Origin: Tenacibaculum sp. MAR_2010_89
GTDB taxonomy: Bacteria > Bacteroidota > Bacteroidia > Flavobacteriales > Flavobacteriaceae
Direction: 5' to 3'
DNA length: 64,000 nucleotides
NCBI RefSeq assembly: GCF_900105985.1
Contig: NZ_FNUB01000005.1
Coordinates: forward strand, 3,321,296 to 3,385,295
The position numbers and the translations under genes were made by a program. Below the pieces are notes generated by a model. The model searched no databases, was not told the DNA's origin, and was given only the letters and a program-made list of their open reading frames with translations. Below, one piece after another: positions 27,836 to 37,622 of the stretch (its first letter is position 1; every line of letters begins with the position of its first letter).

Positions 27836-28348
27836 TTAAATATAATCTTTCCAACGAAACGGATTTTCAGCTACCAATGCAAAAGATGTTAAATGATACT
27901 CATTGGTATTTAATCCTTCAACATCATTTATGTTTCCAAAGGTCAATTCCACACCACTTTTTAAGCGTAACAAAACTCCGAGGTTATCTGTTTTCTTTTT
28001 ATAATCTATGTTTTCCTCATTTAGTTTTGCTAGTACATATAAAAGGGTGAGTTTATCTATATCTTCAAAAATCCATTTATTAAGTACTAGTTCTTTTGTA
28101 TTTAACAGTTTACCTTCATACCAATAATCAGAATATATTAAAAACAACACCCCTTCCTCAAAATGCAATTCAATACCTCCATACGTCCAAATATTAAAAC
28201 TTTCATTTGTATCAGGATCATATCCACTATCAGGATCAGGAAAATTATTTAAAATCCATTCTTGAGTTTGACCAAGTTTTAAATAATCAAACTTTCCGGT
28301 TTTAAAGAATTCTAATAAATCTATTTTTATAGTGTGATTTAACTTCAT
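27836..28348 (-). CDS. Hypothetical protein (170 aa)
   Basis: 170 residues, soluble, with FDYLKLGQTQEWILNNFPDPD, IWTYGGIELHFEEGVLFLIY and VLLRLKSGVELTFGNIND. The outline (a strand-rich core around a 'lim-it/threshold' loop) resembles small immunity-type proteins, but I cannot assign a family. It is followed on the same strand by the SH3-domain gene. Confidence 0.6.
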   Translation of the reverse strand: MKLNHTIKIDLLEFFKTGKFDYLKLGQTQEWILNNFPDPDSGYDPDTNESFNIWTYGGIELHFEEGVLFLIYSDYWYEGKLLNTKELVLNKWIFEDIDKLTLLYVLAKLNEENIDYKKKTDNLGVLLRLKSGVELTFGNINDVEGLNTNEYHLTSFALVAENPFRWKDYI

Positions 28349-28390
28349 ATTACAAATTAACCTTAAGAATCATAGCTATACATAATAACA

Positions 28391-28855
28391 TTACAATCTC
28401 GTTTCTTGTAAAGCTAGTTGCCTTTTATTTATATCTGATATTGTTCCGTATATATCACCATTATCAGAAACCACTAAGGTGTTCACTGATACTGGTACTG
28501 GGATATCTTTTATTCCACTTAAAAATTGATTTATTTTTTCAATATTGTTGTTTAATGCATTGGATTCACAATAAATTACAATAATTTGTTCTCTAAACTG
28601 TCTTGCCAATCTACCTCTTAAAAAACCTCCATAATTAGGCTCATCTTTTAAAATATAGTCAAATCCTTTAGGTACATTCTTTTTATGAGCATCTTTGGCA
28701 TTAAATAATTTACCATTTGGGTAAATCCAAAAAACAAACTCAGGATATGTATGTGTATATTCCTTGATATCTTTTCTCCTTCCTCGATATTTTAATTGTA
28801 AAAAAGGAAAAAATTCTGTTGCTTTTTCTCTTGAAATAGAACCTACTGTTATCAT
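28391..28855 (-). CDS. Hypothetical protein (154 aa)
   Basis: 154 residues, soluble and basic at the N-terminus (LQLKYRGRRKDIKEYTHTYPE), with FWIYPNGKLFNAKDAHKKN and GGFLRGRLARQFREQIIVIY. No recognised family or export signal. Located in the minus-strand series of accessory genes. Confidence 0.6.
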   Translation of the reverse strand: MITVGSISREKATEFFPFLQLKYRGRRKDIKEYTHTYPEFVFWIYPNGKLFNAKDAHKKNVPKGFDYILKDEPNYGGFLRGRLARQFREQIIVIYCESNALNNNIEKINQFLSGIKDIPVPVSVNTLVVSDNGDIYGTISDINKRQLALQETRL

Positions 28856-28875
28856 TAATTATTTTTAGTATTGCT

Positions 28876-29511
28876 TCATTTTATTTCAACTTTTTCCCCT
28901 AAAAATTTAGGTTCTACTCCAAACATGATATCTAAAAAAGCTTTTGTTCTTGCAAAGTATTCTCTAATTCTAACTTTTAACCCATATTTTCCAGTTAGAT
29001 CCCTTGCATTAAACCCTATAGCATTAATTCCATTTTTTTCTGCTAGAAAAATTGCGCGTTCATTATGAAACTTCTGAGAAATAATAGTAACACTTGTTTG
29101 CCCAAAAATTTCTTTTGCTCTTACCACAGAATCTAAAGTTCGAAATCCAGCATAATCAAGAAATATTCTATTTGCTGGAATTCCTTTTTTTATAAGCTCA
29201 TTTTTAAAATCGGTTGGTTCATCATAATTTTTATTTCCATTGTCACCACTAACCAAGACAAAATCTATTTTCCCTTTTTTATAAAGCGCTACCGTTGCTT
29301 GTATTCGATATTTAAAATATAGGTTAATCCTACCATTATTTAGAATTTTTGCAGTCCCCAATACAAGCCCTACTTTATTCTTTTTTATTTCGTTAGAATC
29401 AGTAAAAGTTTTGTTTACTGCATTTTTTTCTATAGAATAATTTGCTACAAACACTAACATAAACGGAATTATAAAAACCAGTAGTACTCCTATTATTTTT
29501 TTCTTTTTCAT
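28876..29511 (-). CDS. SanA/YdcF-like membrane-anchored protein (DUF218)
   Basis: 211 residues: an N-terminal membrane helix (IIGVLLVFIIPFMLVFVAN) and a periplasmic DUF218 domain with VGLVLGTAKILNNG, VLVSGDNGNKNYDE, GIPANRIFLDYAGFRTLDS, TIISQKFHNERAIFLA and GFNARDLTGKYG. This order is that of SanA, linked in enterobacteria to envelope barrier function. The specific activity is not known. Confidence 0.88.
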   Translation of the reverse strand: MKKKKIIGVLLVFIIPFMLVFVANYSIEKNAVNKTFTDSNEIKKNKVGLVLGTAKILNNGRINLYFKYRIQATVALYKKGKIDFVLVSGDNGNKNYDEPTDFKNELIKKGIPANRIFLDYAGFRTLDSVVRAKEIFGQTSVTIISQKFHNERAIFLAEKNGINAIGFNARDLTGKYGLKVRIREYFARTKAFLDIMFGVEPKFLGEKVEIK

Positions 29512-29610
29512 TCAATCTTATTTTTATTAGTTAAACATAACACTTTATATTAAAAACAAAACATTTCTAGTAGAGTTTGGTTTTCAAGAAAAAGTTTATC
29601 CAATATCTCT

Positions 29611-30015
29611 TTAAAATTCAGTTCCTTTTTCCCATACATACACTGCTTTGGGGATTGACTTGCTTTCTTGAACTTCATACCAAACTGTAATCCATGTTTC
29701 TTTATCTTTTTCCCAAGTAACCTCATCTATTATAATAGTTTTGCTTACTCTTTCTTCCTGAAGATATTGGTTAGTTATATTATTTCTAAATTCCCCATAA
29801 GCAGCATCTAAAGTAAATCGTTCTATAAAAGAAGCTTTTTCATATTTAGCAACAGCTTCTTCTTTTGTTAACAACATCAATTTTTGAATAGATACCTCCT
29901 CTTTTAAACTTCCTGCTTTTTCTATTACATGATTGCTTTTCTTTAGAGAAACCTCTTTCTTGTTTACTGAGCAAGAACTAATTATGAGTATTAGTATACA
30001 ATAAAAGTATTTCAT
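29611..30015 (-). CDS. Small lipoprotein
   Basis: 134 residues with lipobox ISSC (Cys near residue 15), then a Lys/Glu-rich helical stretch and a C-terminal region VTWEKDKETWITVWYEVQESK. It overlaps the gene at 30012 by 4 bp, indicating coupling. No family recognised. Confidence 0.6.
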   Translation of the reverse strand: MKYFYCILILIISSCSVNKKEVSLKKSNHVIEKAGSLKEEVSIQKLMLLTKEEAVAKYEKASFIERFTLDAAYGEFRNNITNQYLQEERVSKTIIIDEVTWEKDKETWITVWYEVQESKSIPKAVYVWEKGTEF

Positions 30016-30389
30016 TTTTTTATTTCGTAATAGATATACAATTCTTTTAACTTGTACTTTAGTTTAATTGCTTTTTCCCAAGCTAGATATTCTTTTTTAA
30101 AATTATTATAATCACTTGGAATTCCTTTTATCCAGTACATATCACCATGAAGTGCTAGCATTGCCCAATGAAATTCTAATTCATGACCTAAAAACTCTAC
30201 ATCAACTTTAGATTCTGGTTCTTCTATTAAAAAACTGTTTTTTAATTTTTCGTTAGCCTTTTCATATGTTATTTCTCCATATCTTACCATGATATGTTTA
30301 ATCATTTCACAGAAAGAATTATGATTAAAAATAACACCTTCTGTTTCTCCTACAAAATGTAAATTATTTTTTAACTCTTTATTTTTCAA
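30012..30389 (-). CDS. Hypothetical protein (125 aa)
   Basis: 125 residues, soluble, with CEMIKHIMVRYGEITYEKANEK and LEFHWAMLALHGDMYWIKG. No recognised family. It starts 2 bp from the preceding gene's stop and overlaps the downstream lipoprotein by 4 bp, so the three genes form a tight operon. The small size, lack of export signal and pairing with secreted partners are compatible with an immunity role, but nothing proves it. Confidence 0.55.
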   Translation of the reverse strand: MKNKELKNNLHFVGETEGVIFNHNSFCEMIKHIMVRYGEITYEKANEKLKNSFLIEEPESKVDVEFLGHELEFHWAMLALHGDMYWIKGIPSDYNNFKKEYLAWEKAIKLKYKLKELYIYYEIKK

Positions 30390-30391
30390 AT

Positions 30392-30847
30392 CTAATTTTT
30401 CTCTTTAAATACATACTTAATTACTCGTCCATTTAAATCAGTAACACTTCCTATAAGTTGTTGTTGCTTTAATTCTAAAAACAATTTCTCTGCATAAGTA
30501 CCTTTTGTTTTTTCTGTAGCAAAATCTATTATAATTTTCTGGTTTTTTACTAATTTCCAATTAAAGGTACCTATTAATGATATAGATTCTTTACCACAAG
30601 TAGAAATTTCTTTTTCAGCTATTTCTACTTTTTTCTCATCAAATAGAAGGCTTAAATATATTTCACTACCTGCACAAGGATTATCATCTGGTGTTTCTTC
30701 ACAAATTGAGCCTACATTTGCATTCAATTCTTTATGTAAATAAGTATTCATTTTTTGAGCATAAGACGAAAAACAACATGTAAAAATCAACAAAATCATT
30801 ATAAAAATTCGTTTCTCATCAGTACTTGTAAAGTTTTCCAACTTCAT
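30392..30847 (-). CDS. Hypothetical secreted protein
   Basis: About 151 residues from the ATG at 30847; the frame is open to 30928 but the longer N-terminus would hide the signal peptide. The signal (IFIMILLIFTCCFSSYAQ) ends near residue 31. The mature part has Cys residues (SICEETPDDNPCAGSEIYLS) and short strands, similar in outline to small Bacteroidetes secreted proteins with lipocalin-like folds. First gene of a three-gene unit. Confidence 0.5.
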   Translation of the reverse strand: MKLENFTSTDEKRIFIMILLIFTCCFSSYAQKMNTYLHKELNANVGSICEETPDDNPCAGSEIYLSLLFDEKKVEIAEKEISTCGKESISLIGTFNWKLVKNQKIIIDFATEKTKGTYAEKLFLELKQQQLIGSVTDLNGRVIKYVFKEKN

Positions 30848-31018
30848 CTTATCTATATTTAAAATATTATTATATCTAACTATCAACAACCTTTTTAAAG
30901 CACTATTTAAAATCAACATTCTATGCATCTATTTACCCAAAGTTCTTTTCTTTCTTCAGTTAATTCTCTTATATCAATCCTTTTACAATTACACTTTAAA
31001 ACTGTATATTTTTACGAA

Positions 31019-31744
31019 TTAAATTTTCACCCAACCTATCATGCTTCTATCTACTTCTTTAAAAACTACTAGCAACCATTCATCTTGGTTTTTAATAACT
31101 GTAACCTCTTTATCTTCTATAGTTTTAAGTTGGTTTCCAATTTTCACATCTCCTGTACAAGGGTCCTTTTTCTTTGTGTCATCTACAACAGCTTGTGTTC
31201 TTAAAACTCCTGAAACTCGTTGTCTTTTTAATGTTTTATTTATGTTATTAAGTTTAGTATCTACATGAAGGGTTAATATGTTTTCTACAATAACAGTATC
31301 ATTCTTAATCATAAGCTCAGATAGTATTGATTCATTAAGGCAACCTATAGCGTCATTTAAAACAAAAAAAGTAGTTTTTTTTCCTTGTTTTACATCTACT
31401 AATCTTCCTGGTCTTTTCCATATTTCGACAAAATCATTTCCCTTTTTTACTAATAACATAGTTGTTTGATAATGTCGATTATCTTGATAGATTACATCTT
31501 TTTCTCCATCATTATTAAAATCTACCAAATATAGATTATTACTATTCATCGTAAACACTTCAGCATTGCTGTTTTTAGTAAAAAATATTGAACTTTTTAT
31601 TTCTGAATAACCTGTACTATCTATAGGGTATTGATATCCTGGTGGGGTTTGAAATAATTCAAGTTTCTTTTCTAAAGGATTGTTTGAAGCACATGCTATT
31701 AAAATTATACACCACATAGCTAAAGAAAAAGCTTTATTTTTCAT
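31019..31744 (-). CDS. Lipoprotein with FG-GAP-like calcium loop
   Basis: 241 residues with lipobox IACA-type signal (Cys about 18). The segment LYLVDFNNDGEKDVIYQDN matches the calcium-binding DxNxDGxxD loop of FG-GAP/VCBS repeats, present once. The C-terminal segment (GNQLKTIEDKEVTVIKNQDEWLLVVFK ... GWVKI) looks SH3-like. Cell-surface or periplasmic; role unknown. Confidence 0.65.
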   Translation of the reverse strand: MKNKAFSLAMWCIILIACASNNPLEKKLELFQTPPGYQYPIDSTGYSEIKSSIFFTKNSNAEVFTMNSNNLYLVDFNNDGEKDVIYQDNRHYQTTMLLVKKGNDFVEIWKRPGRLVDVKQGKKTTFFVLNDAIGCLNESILSELMIKNDTVIVENILTLHVDTKLNNINKTLKRQRVSGVLRTQAVVDDTKKKDPCTGDVKIGNQLKTIEDKEVTVIKNQDEWLLVVFKEVDRSMIGWVKI

Positions 31745-31796
31745 CTTTATACTTTATAGTTATAAGTTAGATGTATAGTAATACACTAGCGTTTAA

Positions 31797-33749
31797 TTAA
31801 TTTTTATTCTTTATATATTTTTCTCCATTGAATTTTAATACTACTGATTTTGTAGTTGTTTTTTCATTAGAATCGCATTCTCCATTTTCACCTACACTAT
31901 TTTCAATCTCTGTAACTTTACTTTTTATCATGATATCAAAATATTCATTCGTCTTTTCTTTTGACATAATGAGTGTATTCTTAACATCTGTAAATTCTCC
32001 AACACATTCGGTATTCCATTCTCCTCCATAGTTCATTACATCATAATTATGCAGTAGTTTTTTTAACTTGTTTTTTGACTTTATAAACAGTGAAATAGTT
32101 TTATTACTATATGGATTGGCTTTAGAACTTCCATAATAATGCACTTTAACTCCAAAAGCTCTATTGTTTTTCGAAACTAGATAAGGAGCAGTATCAATCG
32201 TTATTTCTCTTAGTTGTATCGCATCTGAAACCCAACCATTAGTTTGAGAACTTTCAAAATACTTATGAGTTATTTTTCCAGTATTACTATTTACAATTAC
32301 AATATGACTATTTAATTCAAAGTGATGTTCGTCATTATTAGTATCTGCATATGCTGGAATAACCATAATAATTTCTTGTGAATTGTTAGGCATAGTCTTG
32401 GTTACCAACAAATCAGTATTAACCTTTGAAAGGTCTAAATTTAGTTGTTCAATTACACTATCAATTAACTCTTCTTCTTTAGAAATAGGAATTATTTTTC
32501 CATTTGATTTTATTTCAAAAAATGTTGTTTCAATTTTCTTTTCATCTATCCATAAAATATTATGAATTGTTAGCTTATTTTTTTCAATTTTAGATTCAAT
32601 TTTTGATTGTGCTTCAGCAATTTCATCATAAGAAATTACTTTAGAATCAAGAATATTACCTTCAAAGTCGTAATTAATTAATCGAGACTCCATTTCATTG
32701 TCTCCCTTTTTTATAGTTACTATAACTGAATGAAATGCTTTTGAAATCTTCACTTTATAAGAAGCTATAGCTCTGTAATTATAACCTTCTTTATTTAACT
32801 TAGGGTAAACTTCCTCTAATTTTAACGCTTTTATATTTACCTCATTATAATCACCTTCTTCAATAAAACTATCAAAATTTGTGTTATCAACTAAAGGCAA
32901 TGACCTAACTCTAATCTCATTAATAACCTTGTTAAAATTTGGATTTTCAAATTGACTTATAAAAGTGGCATCTTCTTTTATAAACTGGCCTTCTTGATAT
33001 GGATTTTGATACGAATGTGTGTTTTTAAAACTTTTATAATTTTCTTTATGAAAGTGTTTTGTTAACCAAACATCACCATTAAATTGGTGTTCTATTTTCA
33101 GTTTAGCAGCATCGAAGTTTTTTGCTTTTTTATAATTTTCGAGGTATTTATAATATTCTTGTTTCGTATTTTTAATTGTTTTATTTAATGATATATAAAA
33201 ATCAGATTCATCTTTCTTTTTCTTATAAAGCATGTAGTTTCTAAAATTACTTCCATACTTAATTACTCCTAATAAACCTCCTTTTTTATGGATGAAAACT
33301 TTATTATGCAAATAAAGCCCATTACTAAAATTGTTTTTATCATAGCCTTCAACACCTTCCTCATTACATATTGCTAATTTATAAAAGTCGTTTTTAAAAC
33401 TTCTTAAAACTCCAAAATCACCTATTGGTGAAATTCCTTTTGTTTTATTAGCAGAATAAAAGCCAAAATCAGTTTCAGATAATCTAATAATTACAATAGC
33501 TGCTTTGTAAATCTCAAAATTATTGTCACCAATAATATGAGTTTTACCATGTACCAATTCATATACTCCTGAAATGTCTTCTACAGTATATTCAATACTA
33601 CTTTCCTTTGCATCTTCTACTTTATCCGTAGAAGTCCCTACTATTTGTTCACTAATATCTTGTACCTTAAGAACTCTTTCTTTCTTTTCATTTGTGTTTT
33701 GAGCACATGAAAAAAATACTAGTATAATTAATATATATATGTTTTTCAT
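31797..33749 (-). CDS. Large lipoprotein, C-terminal domain shared with the gene at 34145
   Basis: 650 residues with a lipoprotein signal (VFFSC, Cys about 15). The first 200 residues contain a small-protein-like fold (GVYELVHGKTHIIGDNNFEIY). The last 230, from HIVIVNSNTGKITHKYF through NGWVSDAIQLREITIDTAPY to SVVLKFNGEKY, align in order with the protein at 34145-35695, so they share a domain. No named family. The two genes are separated only by the 123-residue gene at 33777. Confidence 0.6.
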   Translation of the reverse strand: MKNIYILIILVFFSCAQNTNEKKERVLKVQDISEQIVGTSTDKVEDAKESSIEYTVEDISGVYELVHGKTHIIGDNNFEIYKAAIVIIRLSETDFGFYSANKTKGISPIGDFGVLRSFKNDFYKLAICNEEGVEGYDKNNFSNGLYLHNKVFIHKKGGLLGVIKYGSNFRNYMLYKKKKDESDFYISLNKTIKNTKQEYYKYLENYKKAKNFDAAKLKIEHQFNGDVWLTKHFHKENYKSFKNTHSYQNPYQEGQFIKEDATFISQFENPNFNKVINEIRVRSLPLVDNTNFDSFIEEGDYNEVNIKALKLEEVYPKLNKEGYNYRAIASYKVKISKAFHSVIVTIKKGDNEMESRLINYDFEGNILDSKVISYDEIAEAQSKIESKIEKNKLTIHNILWIDEKKIETTFFEIKSNGKIIPISKEEELIDSVIEQLNLDLSKVNTDLLVTKTMPNNSQEIIMVIPAYADTNNDEHHFELNSHIVIVNSNTGKITHKYFESSQTNGWVSDAIQLREITIDTAPYLVSKNNRAFGVKVHYYGSSKANPYSNKTISLFIKSKNKLKKLLHNYDVMNYGGEWNTECVGEFTDVKNTLIMSKEKTNEYFDIMIKSKVTEIENSVGENGECDSNEKTTTKSVVLKFNGEKYIKNKN

Positions 33750-33776
33750 TTGTATGTCTTTCTATTTTCTAATTTA

Positions 33777-34148
33777 TTAACATAATACTTTGCCTGTTTT
33801 AAGGTTAATTGTTTTTCCTCTTCCATAGCGTACTTCATTATTTTTCATGTCCCAATGCACCTCAATACTATCTTTAAAAATAGCACAATTATTATTATTT
33901 CTGGTCGAACCAATTACCCTTCCCTGAGCATCTTTTAAAACAGTTTCTACATAAAAACTAGAACCATCTCCTGGCATAGTTGAGGTAAAAAAATCTAAAT
34001 CACTCCTTTTTATAATCAACTCAAAATTTCCATCAGGACTTTTATATGACTTTAAAAAAGTCATTGAATTATAAAAACATATGACTAAAACAACAATACT
34101 TAATATTACTATAAATAATACTTTATAAATAAATTTTACTCTATTCAC
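33777..34148 (-). CDS. Small membrane-anchored protein (123 aa)
   Basis: 123 residues with one N-terminal helix (VLFIVILSIVVLVICFY) and an extracytoplasmic part beginning KSYKSPDGNFELIIKRSDLDFF, resembling short DUF5412-type proteins; that family name is uncertain. It overlaps the upstream gene by 4 bp (34145-34148). Confidence 0.55.
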   Translation of the reverse strand: MNRVKFIYKVLFIVILSIVVLVICFYNSMTFLKSYKSPDGNFELIIKRSDLDFFTSTMPGDGSSFYVETVLKDAQGRVIGSTRNNNNCAIFKDSIEVHWDMKNNEVRYGRGKTINLKTGKVLC

Positions 34149-35695
34149 CTCTGTTTATATTCTAAAGTATTATATCTAAGAATAAATGTTTTTTTTTCGC
34201 ATTCTTTTTCTACTTGATTACAGTCTCCTTCTGAATTAATTTCTGAAATTAAATTGCATTGTCTTTTTTTTATAAGAATATCGTGATACCCATTAGTAAC
34301 AGATTTTCTGACAACCAATTCATTTTTTTCAGTTTTTACATTAGAATAACAAGCATTTTTATTTACAGTAGCTTCTCCTGAATATTCATCTAATACTATA
34401 TTGTCTAGTACTTTCTTTAACTTGTTTCCTTCTTTTGTATACAGTGAAAGATAGTTACTACGGTAAGGATTAGATTGAGAACTTGTTCTGAAACTAGTTA
34501 TAATTCCAAAAGTTAATATGCCTACAGATAATTCATATCTTTTAGTATCAATACGAATATTATCTATAAACTCAGCATTAGAAATCCAACCGTTTGCTTT
34601 AGAGTTTTCTGAAAAGTAATTTTTAATGTTTCCTGTTACTGAATTTACGATTACAATATGACTTGTTAACCTATAATCATCAGAATCAAAAATAGCTCCT
34701 TCAACTTCACCTAATATAATTAGAGTTTCATTATTAGAAAGTTCTTTCTGTAATTTGACTTCAATTTTATTAGTGCTTAAATTTAAGCTCTTAATTATTC
34801 TATTCTCTAATTCAATAGAGTTTAACTTATACCAAGAAACATTTTCTGGTTTTATATATTTTTCATTAGAAGTATGAATCCCTTTATCTTTATAACTAGT
34901 ATGTAAATAAAAATTTCTATCCTTCTCATTTACTATACTATCCCATTTTTGCTCGGAAAAATTAAACCAAGGCTTGGCATATTTTAAATTTATTACTTCC
35001 TCTCCATCTCCAATATCAAAGTGTTTTGCATATTTATAAGGAAACCTTCTAAATCCCCAAATACAACTTTGTGAGCTATTTTCTTTATAATTTTTCTTTA
35101 CTCCTACAAATCCTCTTACTGCTCCATCTTCATAGGTAGCATCCATATCAAATGAAACATCATCAGCATAGATGTTATTAGTAAAAAGTATCATTTTTAA
35201 TTGACCGATATATGCGCCTGAATCTTTTCCTCTAGTATTTTCAATTAATTTATAAGTTCCTATTAAGGCAACTTCAACAGGTACATTAGAAGTATTAGCA
35301 ATTGCTTTTTTAAAAGTAATTTCACCTTTAAAATCATTAATACTTCCATTACATTTTGTTTTACCTTTTACCCTGTATAAAGAATGATCGTTTTTACTTT
35401 TTTTTACTTCAGTAAAAACAAACTCAATTTTATTAAAACTATCGCCTAAAAGACCATATAAAGGAATAATTTCTTTTTCAGTGCTAAAACCTGGGTAAGT
35501 ACCTTTTAATAAAGATGCTAAGTTTTTTTTATAAATTATTTGTTTAGTAACATCAATAATTGAGCCTTCATTACTAATATGTTTTCTATTATATCTCCCC
35601 CAATCTTCACTATAATCAACTTGAGCATAACAAAAATGGTGAAATACAATACATACAAATATGAATACTATCTTATTCATTTGGTTTTTAAACAT
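34145..35695 (-). CDS. Secreted protein paralogous at its C-terminus to the gene at 31797
   Basis: 516 residues; signal peptide IFVCIVFHHFCYAQ (the internal ATG giving MNKIVFIF may be the real start). A lipocalin-like or beta-rich first half (VALIGTYKLIENTRGKDSGAYIG) precedes the shared C-terminal domain: HIVIVNSVTGNIKNYF, NGWISNAEFIDNIRIDTKRY, SQSNPYRSNYLSLYTKEG. No function known. It is the first of a three-gene unit with the 33777 and 31797 genes. Confidence 0.6.
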   Translation of the reverse strand: MFKNQMNKIVFIFVCIVFHHFCYAQVDYSEDWGRYNRKHISNEGSIIDVTKQIIYKKNLASLLKGTYPGFSTEKEIIPLYGLLGDSFNKIEFVFTEVKKSKNDHSLYRVKGKTKCNGSINDFKGEITFKKAIANTSNVPVEVALIGTYKLIENTRGKDSGAYIGQLKMILFTNNIYADDVSFDMDATYEDGAVRGFVGVKKNYKENSSQSCIWGFRRFPYKYAKHFDIGDGEEVINLKYAKPWFNFSEQKWDSIVNEKDRNFYLHTSYKDKGIHTSNEKYIKPENVSWYKLNSIELENRIIKSLNLSTNKIEVKLQKELSNNETLIILGEVEGAIFDSDDYRLTSHIVIVNSVTGNIKNYFSENSKANGWISNAEFIDNIRIDTKRYELSVGILTFGIITSFRTSSQSNPYRSNYLSLYTKEGNKLKKVLDNIVLDEYSGEATVNKNACYSNVKTEKNELVVRKSVTNGYHDILIKKRQCNLISEINSEGDCNQVEKECEKKTFILRYNTLEYKQR

Positions 35696-35756
35696 TATCC
35701 TTTCTATAAATAACTCTCCTTTAATTGTCTCAATAATTAATTTTCTTTGCTCATTT

Positions 35757-36002
35757 TTACCAAACTCTCATCTCTATACCACAATAACCAGTAGCTATGT
35801 CTAAAATATCATCTACAGCATGTTGAACTGTTTGATTAGTAATATTTTCTTCTTTCATTTTATATAACACTTTTACTACATCATTTTGAGTTCCCCCAAG
35901 TTTTTTATATTCTAAAAGAACCTCTCTTGTTTTTTGAGTAAAACAATTTCCTCTTTTTACAAATTCTAGTAAAACCATTTGTAATTCTTCCTTCTTTTCC
36001 AT
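35757..36002 (-). CDS. Small helical protein (81 aa)
   Basis: 81 residues, soluble and helical: EELQMVLLEFVKRGNCFTQKT, NDVVKVLYKMKEENITNQTVQH, ending GYCGIEMRVW. Two Cys. No recognised family. Stops 1 bp before the start codon region of the gene at 36004-36354, from which it is translated downstream. Confidence 0.5.
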   Translation of the reverse strand: MEKKEELQMVLLEFVKRGNCFTQKTREVLLEYKKLGGTQNDVVKVLYKMKEENITNQTVQHAVDDILDIATGYCGIEMRVW

Positions 36003-36003
36003 T

Positions 36004-36354
36004 TTAAATTACATCAATAACTTTTTCTAACACATAATGTACTCCTCCTACAAACATTGTTATTAGTGTAAGAAACAGAAAACGAATGATTGTAGCTTCC
36101 ATATTTTTTTTCAATTTCTTTTTAAGATAAAAAACATCCAAAAAAATAAATAAAAGGGCTATAACAACTCCAATAATTAATCCCACATAAATAGCTCCCC
36201 AATAAAAAAAAGCGTGTAATAAGTTCCACCCACCTTTAACAGGTATCTCATTGACTCCCAAAACAACCTGCATACAACGCATGTAACCAATACCTATTAA
36301 TAATGCTACAAGCGTCCAAATACAATAAATTATAATTTGCTTTAAGATTTTCAT
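36004..36354 (-). CDS. Three-helix membrane protein (116 aa)
   Basis: 116 residues with hydrophobic segments near 7-25, 50-72 and 92-110, and short charged loops. No recognised family. Adjacent to the small helical protein at 35757 with 1 bp between them, so they are probably one transcript. Confidence 0.5.
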   Translation of the reverse strand: MKILKQIIIYCIWTLVALLIGIGYMRCMQVVLGVNEIPVKGGWNLLHAFFYWGAIYVGLIIGVVIALLFIFLDVFYLKKKLKKNMEATIIRFLFLTLITMFVGGVHYVLEKVIDVI

Positions 36355-36506
36355 TTATTTTTAGATTATCTTTTTTCTTACACAATAGATCTAATAATTT
36401 GCTTTACTTAAAAAAAATAATTGTTTTTAGCTCTACGCTAGTAAATTGTGTTTTTCTATATTCCTTTACATTATCAACGTTTGTTTTTTAGTTTTACATA
36501 GCATTA

Positions 36507-36893
36507 TTACATTGTAGCTTTATGAACTACCTTTTCTAACTCTTTAAAAGCTTTTTTCTGCGCAGGTGCTAACAATGCTTCTTTTATTTTCCCTGTAACA
36601 ATTTCAAGAATATCTCTTCGTGCTTTTACACTTTTACCAAAATAAGCATTCATAAATGAATTTGGAATGATATAACTTATTTTCACTGTATTTTCTCTTG
36701 GAAAATATAGTTTTACAGCATGCATTCCACTTTTTTTAAGAACAAGACATTGCTCCATTTGTCCATTAGCATCTGTTCTTACCTCCCATTTGTCATACTC
36801 TTTAGAGCATTCAAATGATGATGCATTTTTTAAAAAATTATGTAATGTTTCTAAAGAATTGTATTCAGTTTTAATTGTAACTATTTTTTCCAT
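36507..36893 (-). CDS. Hypothetical protein (128 aa)
   Basis: 128 residues, soluble: IKTEYNSLETLHNFLKNASSFE, LKKSGMHAVKLYFPRENTVKIS and a Lys/Ala-rich C-terminal helix. The fold may be SRPBCC-like (strand-helix-strands-long helix), but this is only an impression. It is downstream of the lipoprotein gene at 36929. Confidence 0.5.
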   Translation of the reverse strand: MEKIVTIKTEYNSLETLHNFLKNASSFECSKEYDKWEVRTDANGQMEQCLVLKKSGMHAVKLYFPRENTVKISYIIPNSFMNAYFGKSVKARRDILEIVTGKIKEALLAPAQKKAFKELEKVVHKATM

Positions 36894-36928
36894 TTTTATT
36901 GTTTTTATATTCTTATCAAATTTTATAA

Positions 36929-37495
36929 TTAGTAATTCATTCCTATTAACTCTTTATCTATTGTATATCTAAACTTGAAAGTTGTACCTCCATTTTTGGG
37001 CTCTAAAATCACATAATATTCGGTTTTAAAAATTTCTCCATTTTTAGGGAACTTAATAAAAGCTATATCTAATTCTACGTTTTCTATATTTTTTTGTTTT
37101 TTTAATTCTTTTGTAGCTTTTTCAACTAACTCCCCCAATGTTGATAAATTAATTTTTTCATTTAACTGAAACATAAAGTCTGCAGCTTCATTTCCATTTG
37201 GAACTTCTAAATATATCTCTGAGTTCTGCTTCCAGTTACCTTTCATTAAGCTCCATTGCCCCATTTTCAATGACTCTGGAGCTTTAGTAACCGTTACCCC
37301 AATAAGATTCCCCATAGATTTATCATAACTTATCGTTAAATCAGTATAATAAGCATTCACTCCAAACTTTTTTTTGAGTTCATCTTCTATAATCGTAAAT
37401 CCCTTACTATTTGCAGGCTGTTTACTAACCTTATCACCACATGACATTGATAAGATTAGTATTCCGGTAATAAAGATATATTTGAATCTTTTCAT
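36929..37495 (-). CDS. Lipoprotein (188 aa)
   Basis: Start placed at the ATG at 37495 so that the protein begins MKRFKYIFITGILILSMSC, a normal lipoprotein signal; the frame extends to 37537 without reason. Mature part contains TIIEDELKKKFGVNAYYTDLT and FKTEYYVILEPKNGGTTFKFRYT. No recognised family; likely surface or periplasmic. Confidence 0.6.
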   Translation of the reverse strand: MKRFKYIFITGILILSMSCGDKVSKQPANSKGFTIIEDELKKKFGVNAYYTDLTISYDKSMGNLIGVTVTKAPESLKMGQWSLMKGNWKQNSEIYLEVPNGNEAADFMFQLNEKINLSTLGELVEKATKELKKQKNIENVELDIAFIKFPKNGEIFKTEYYVILEPKNGGTTFKFRYTIDKELIGMNY

Positions 37496-37622
37496 TTTAG
37501 TGTGTTTATATTTTCCACAACTAAAAGTACAGAGCAAGAATGACCTGAGAAATAGTAAATCTATTTCCGATGCTTTTAAATAAATAAGTGCAATACTTTA
37601 TAGAATATCTGTAACAAAAAAA

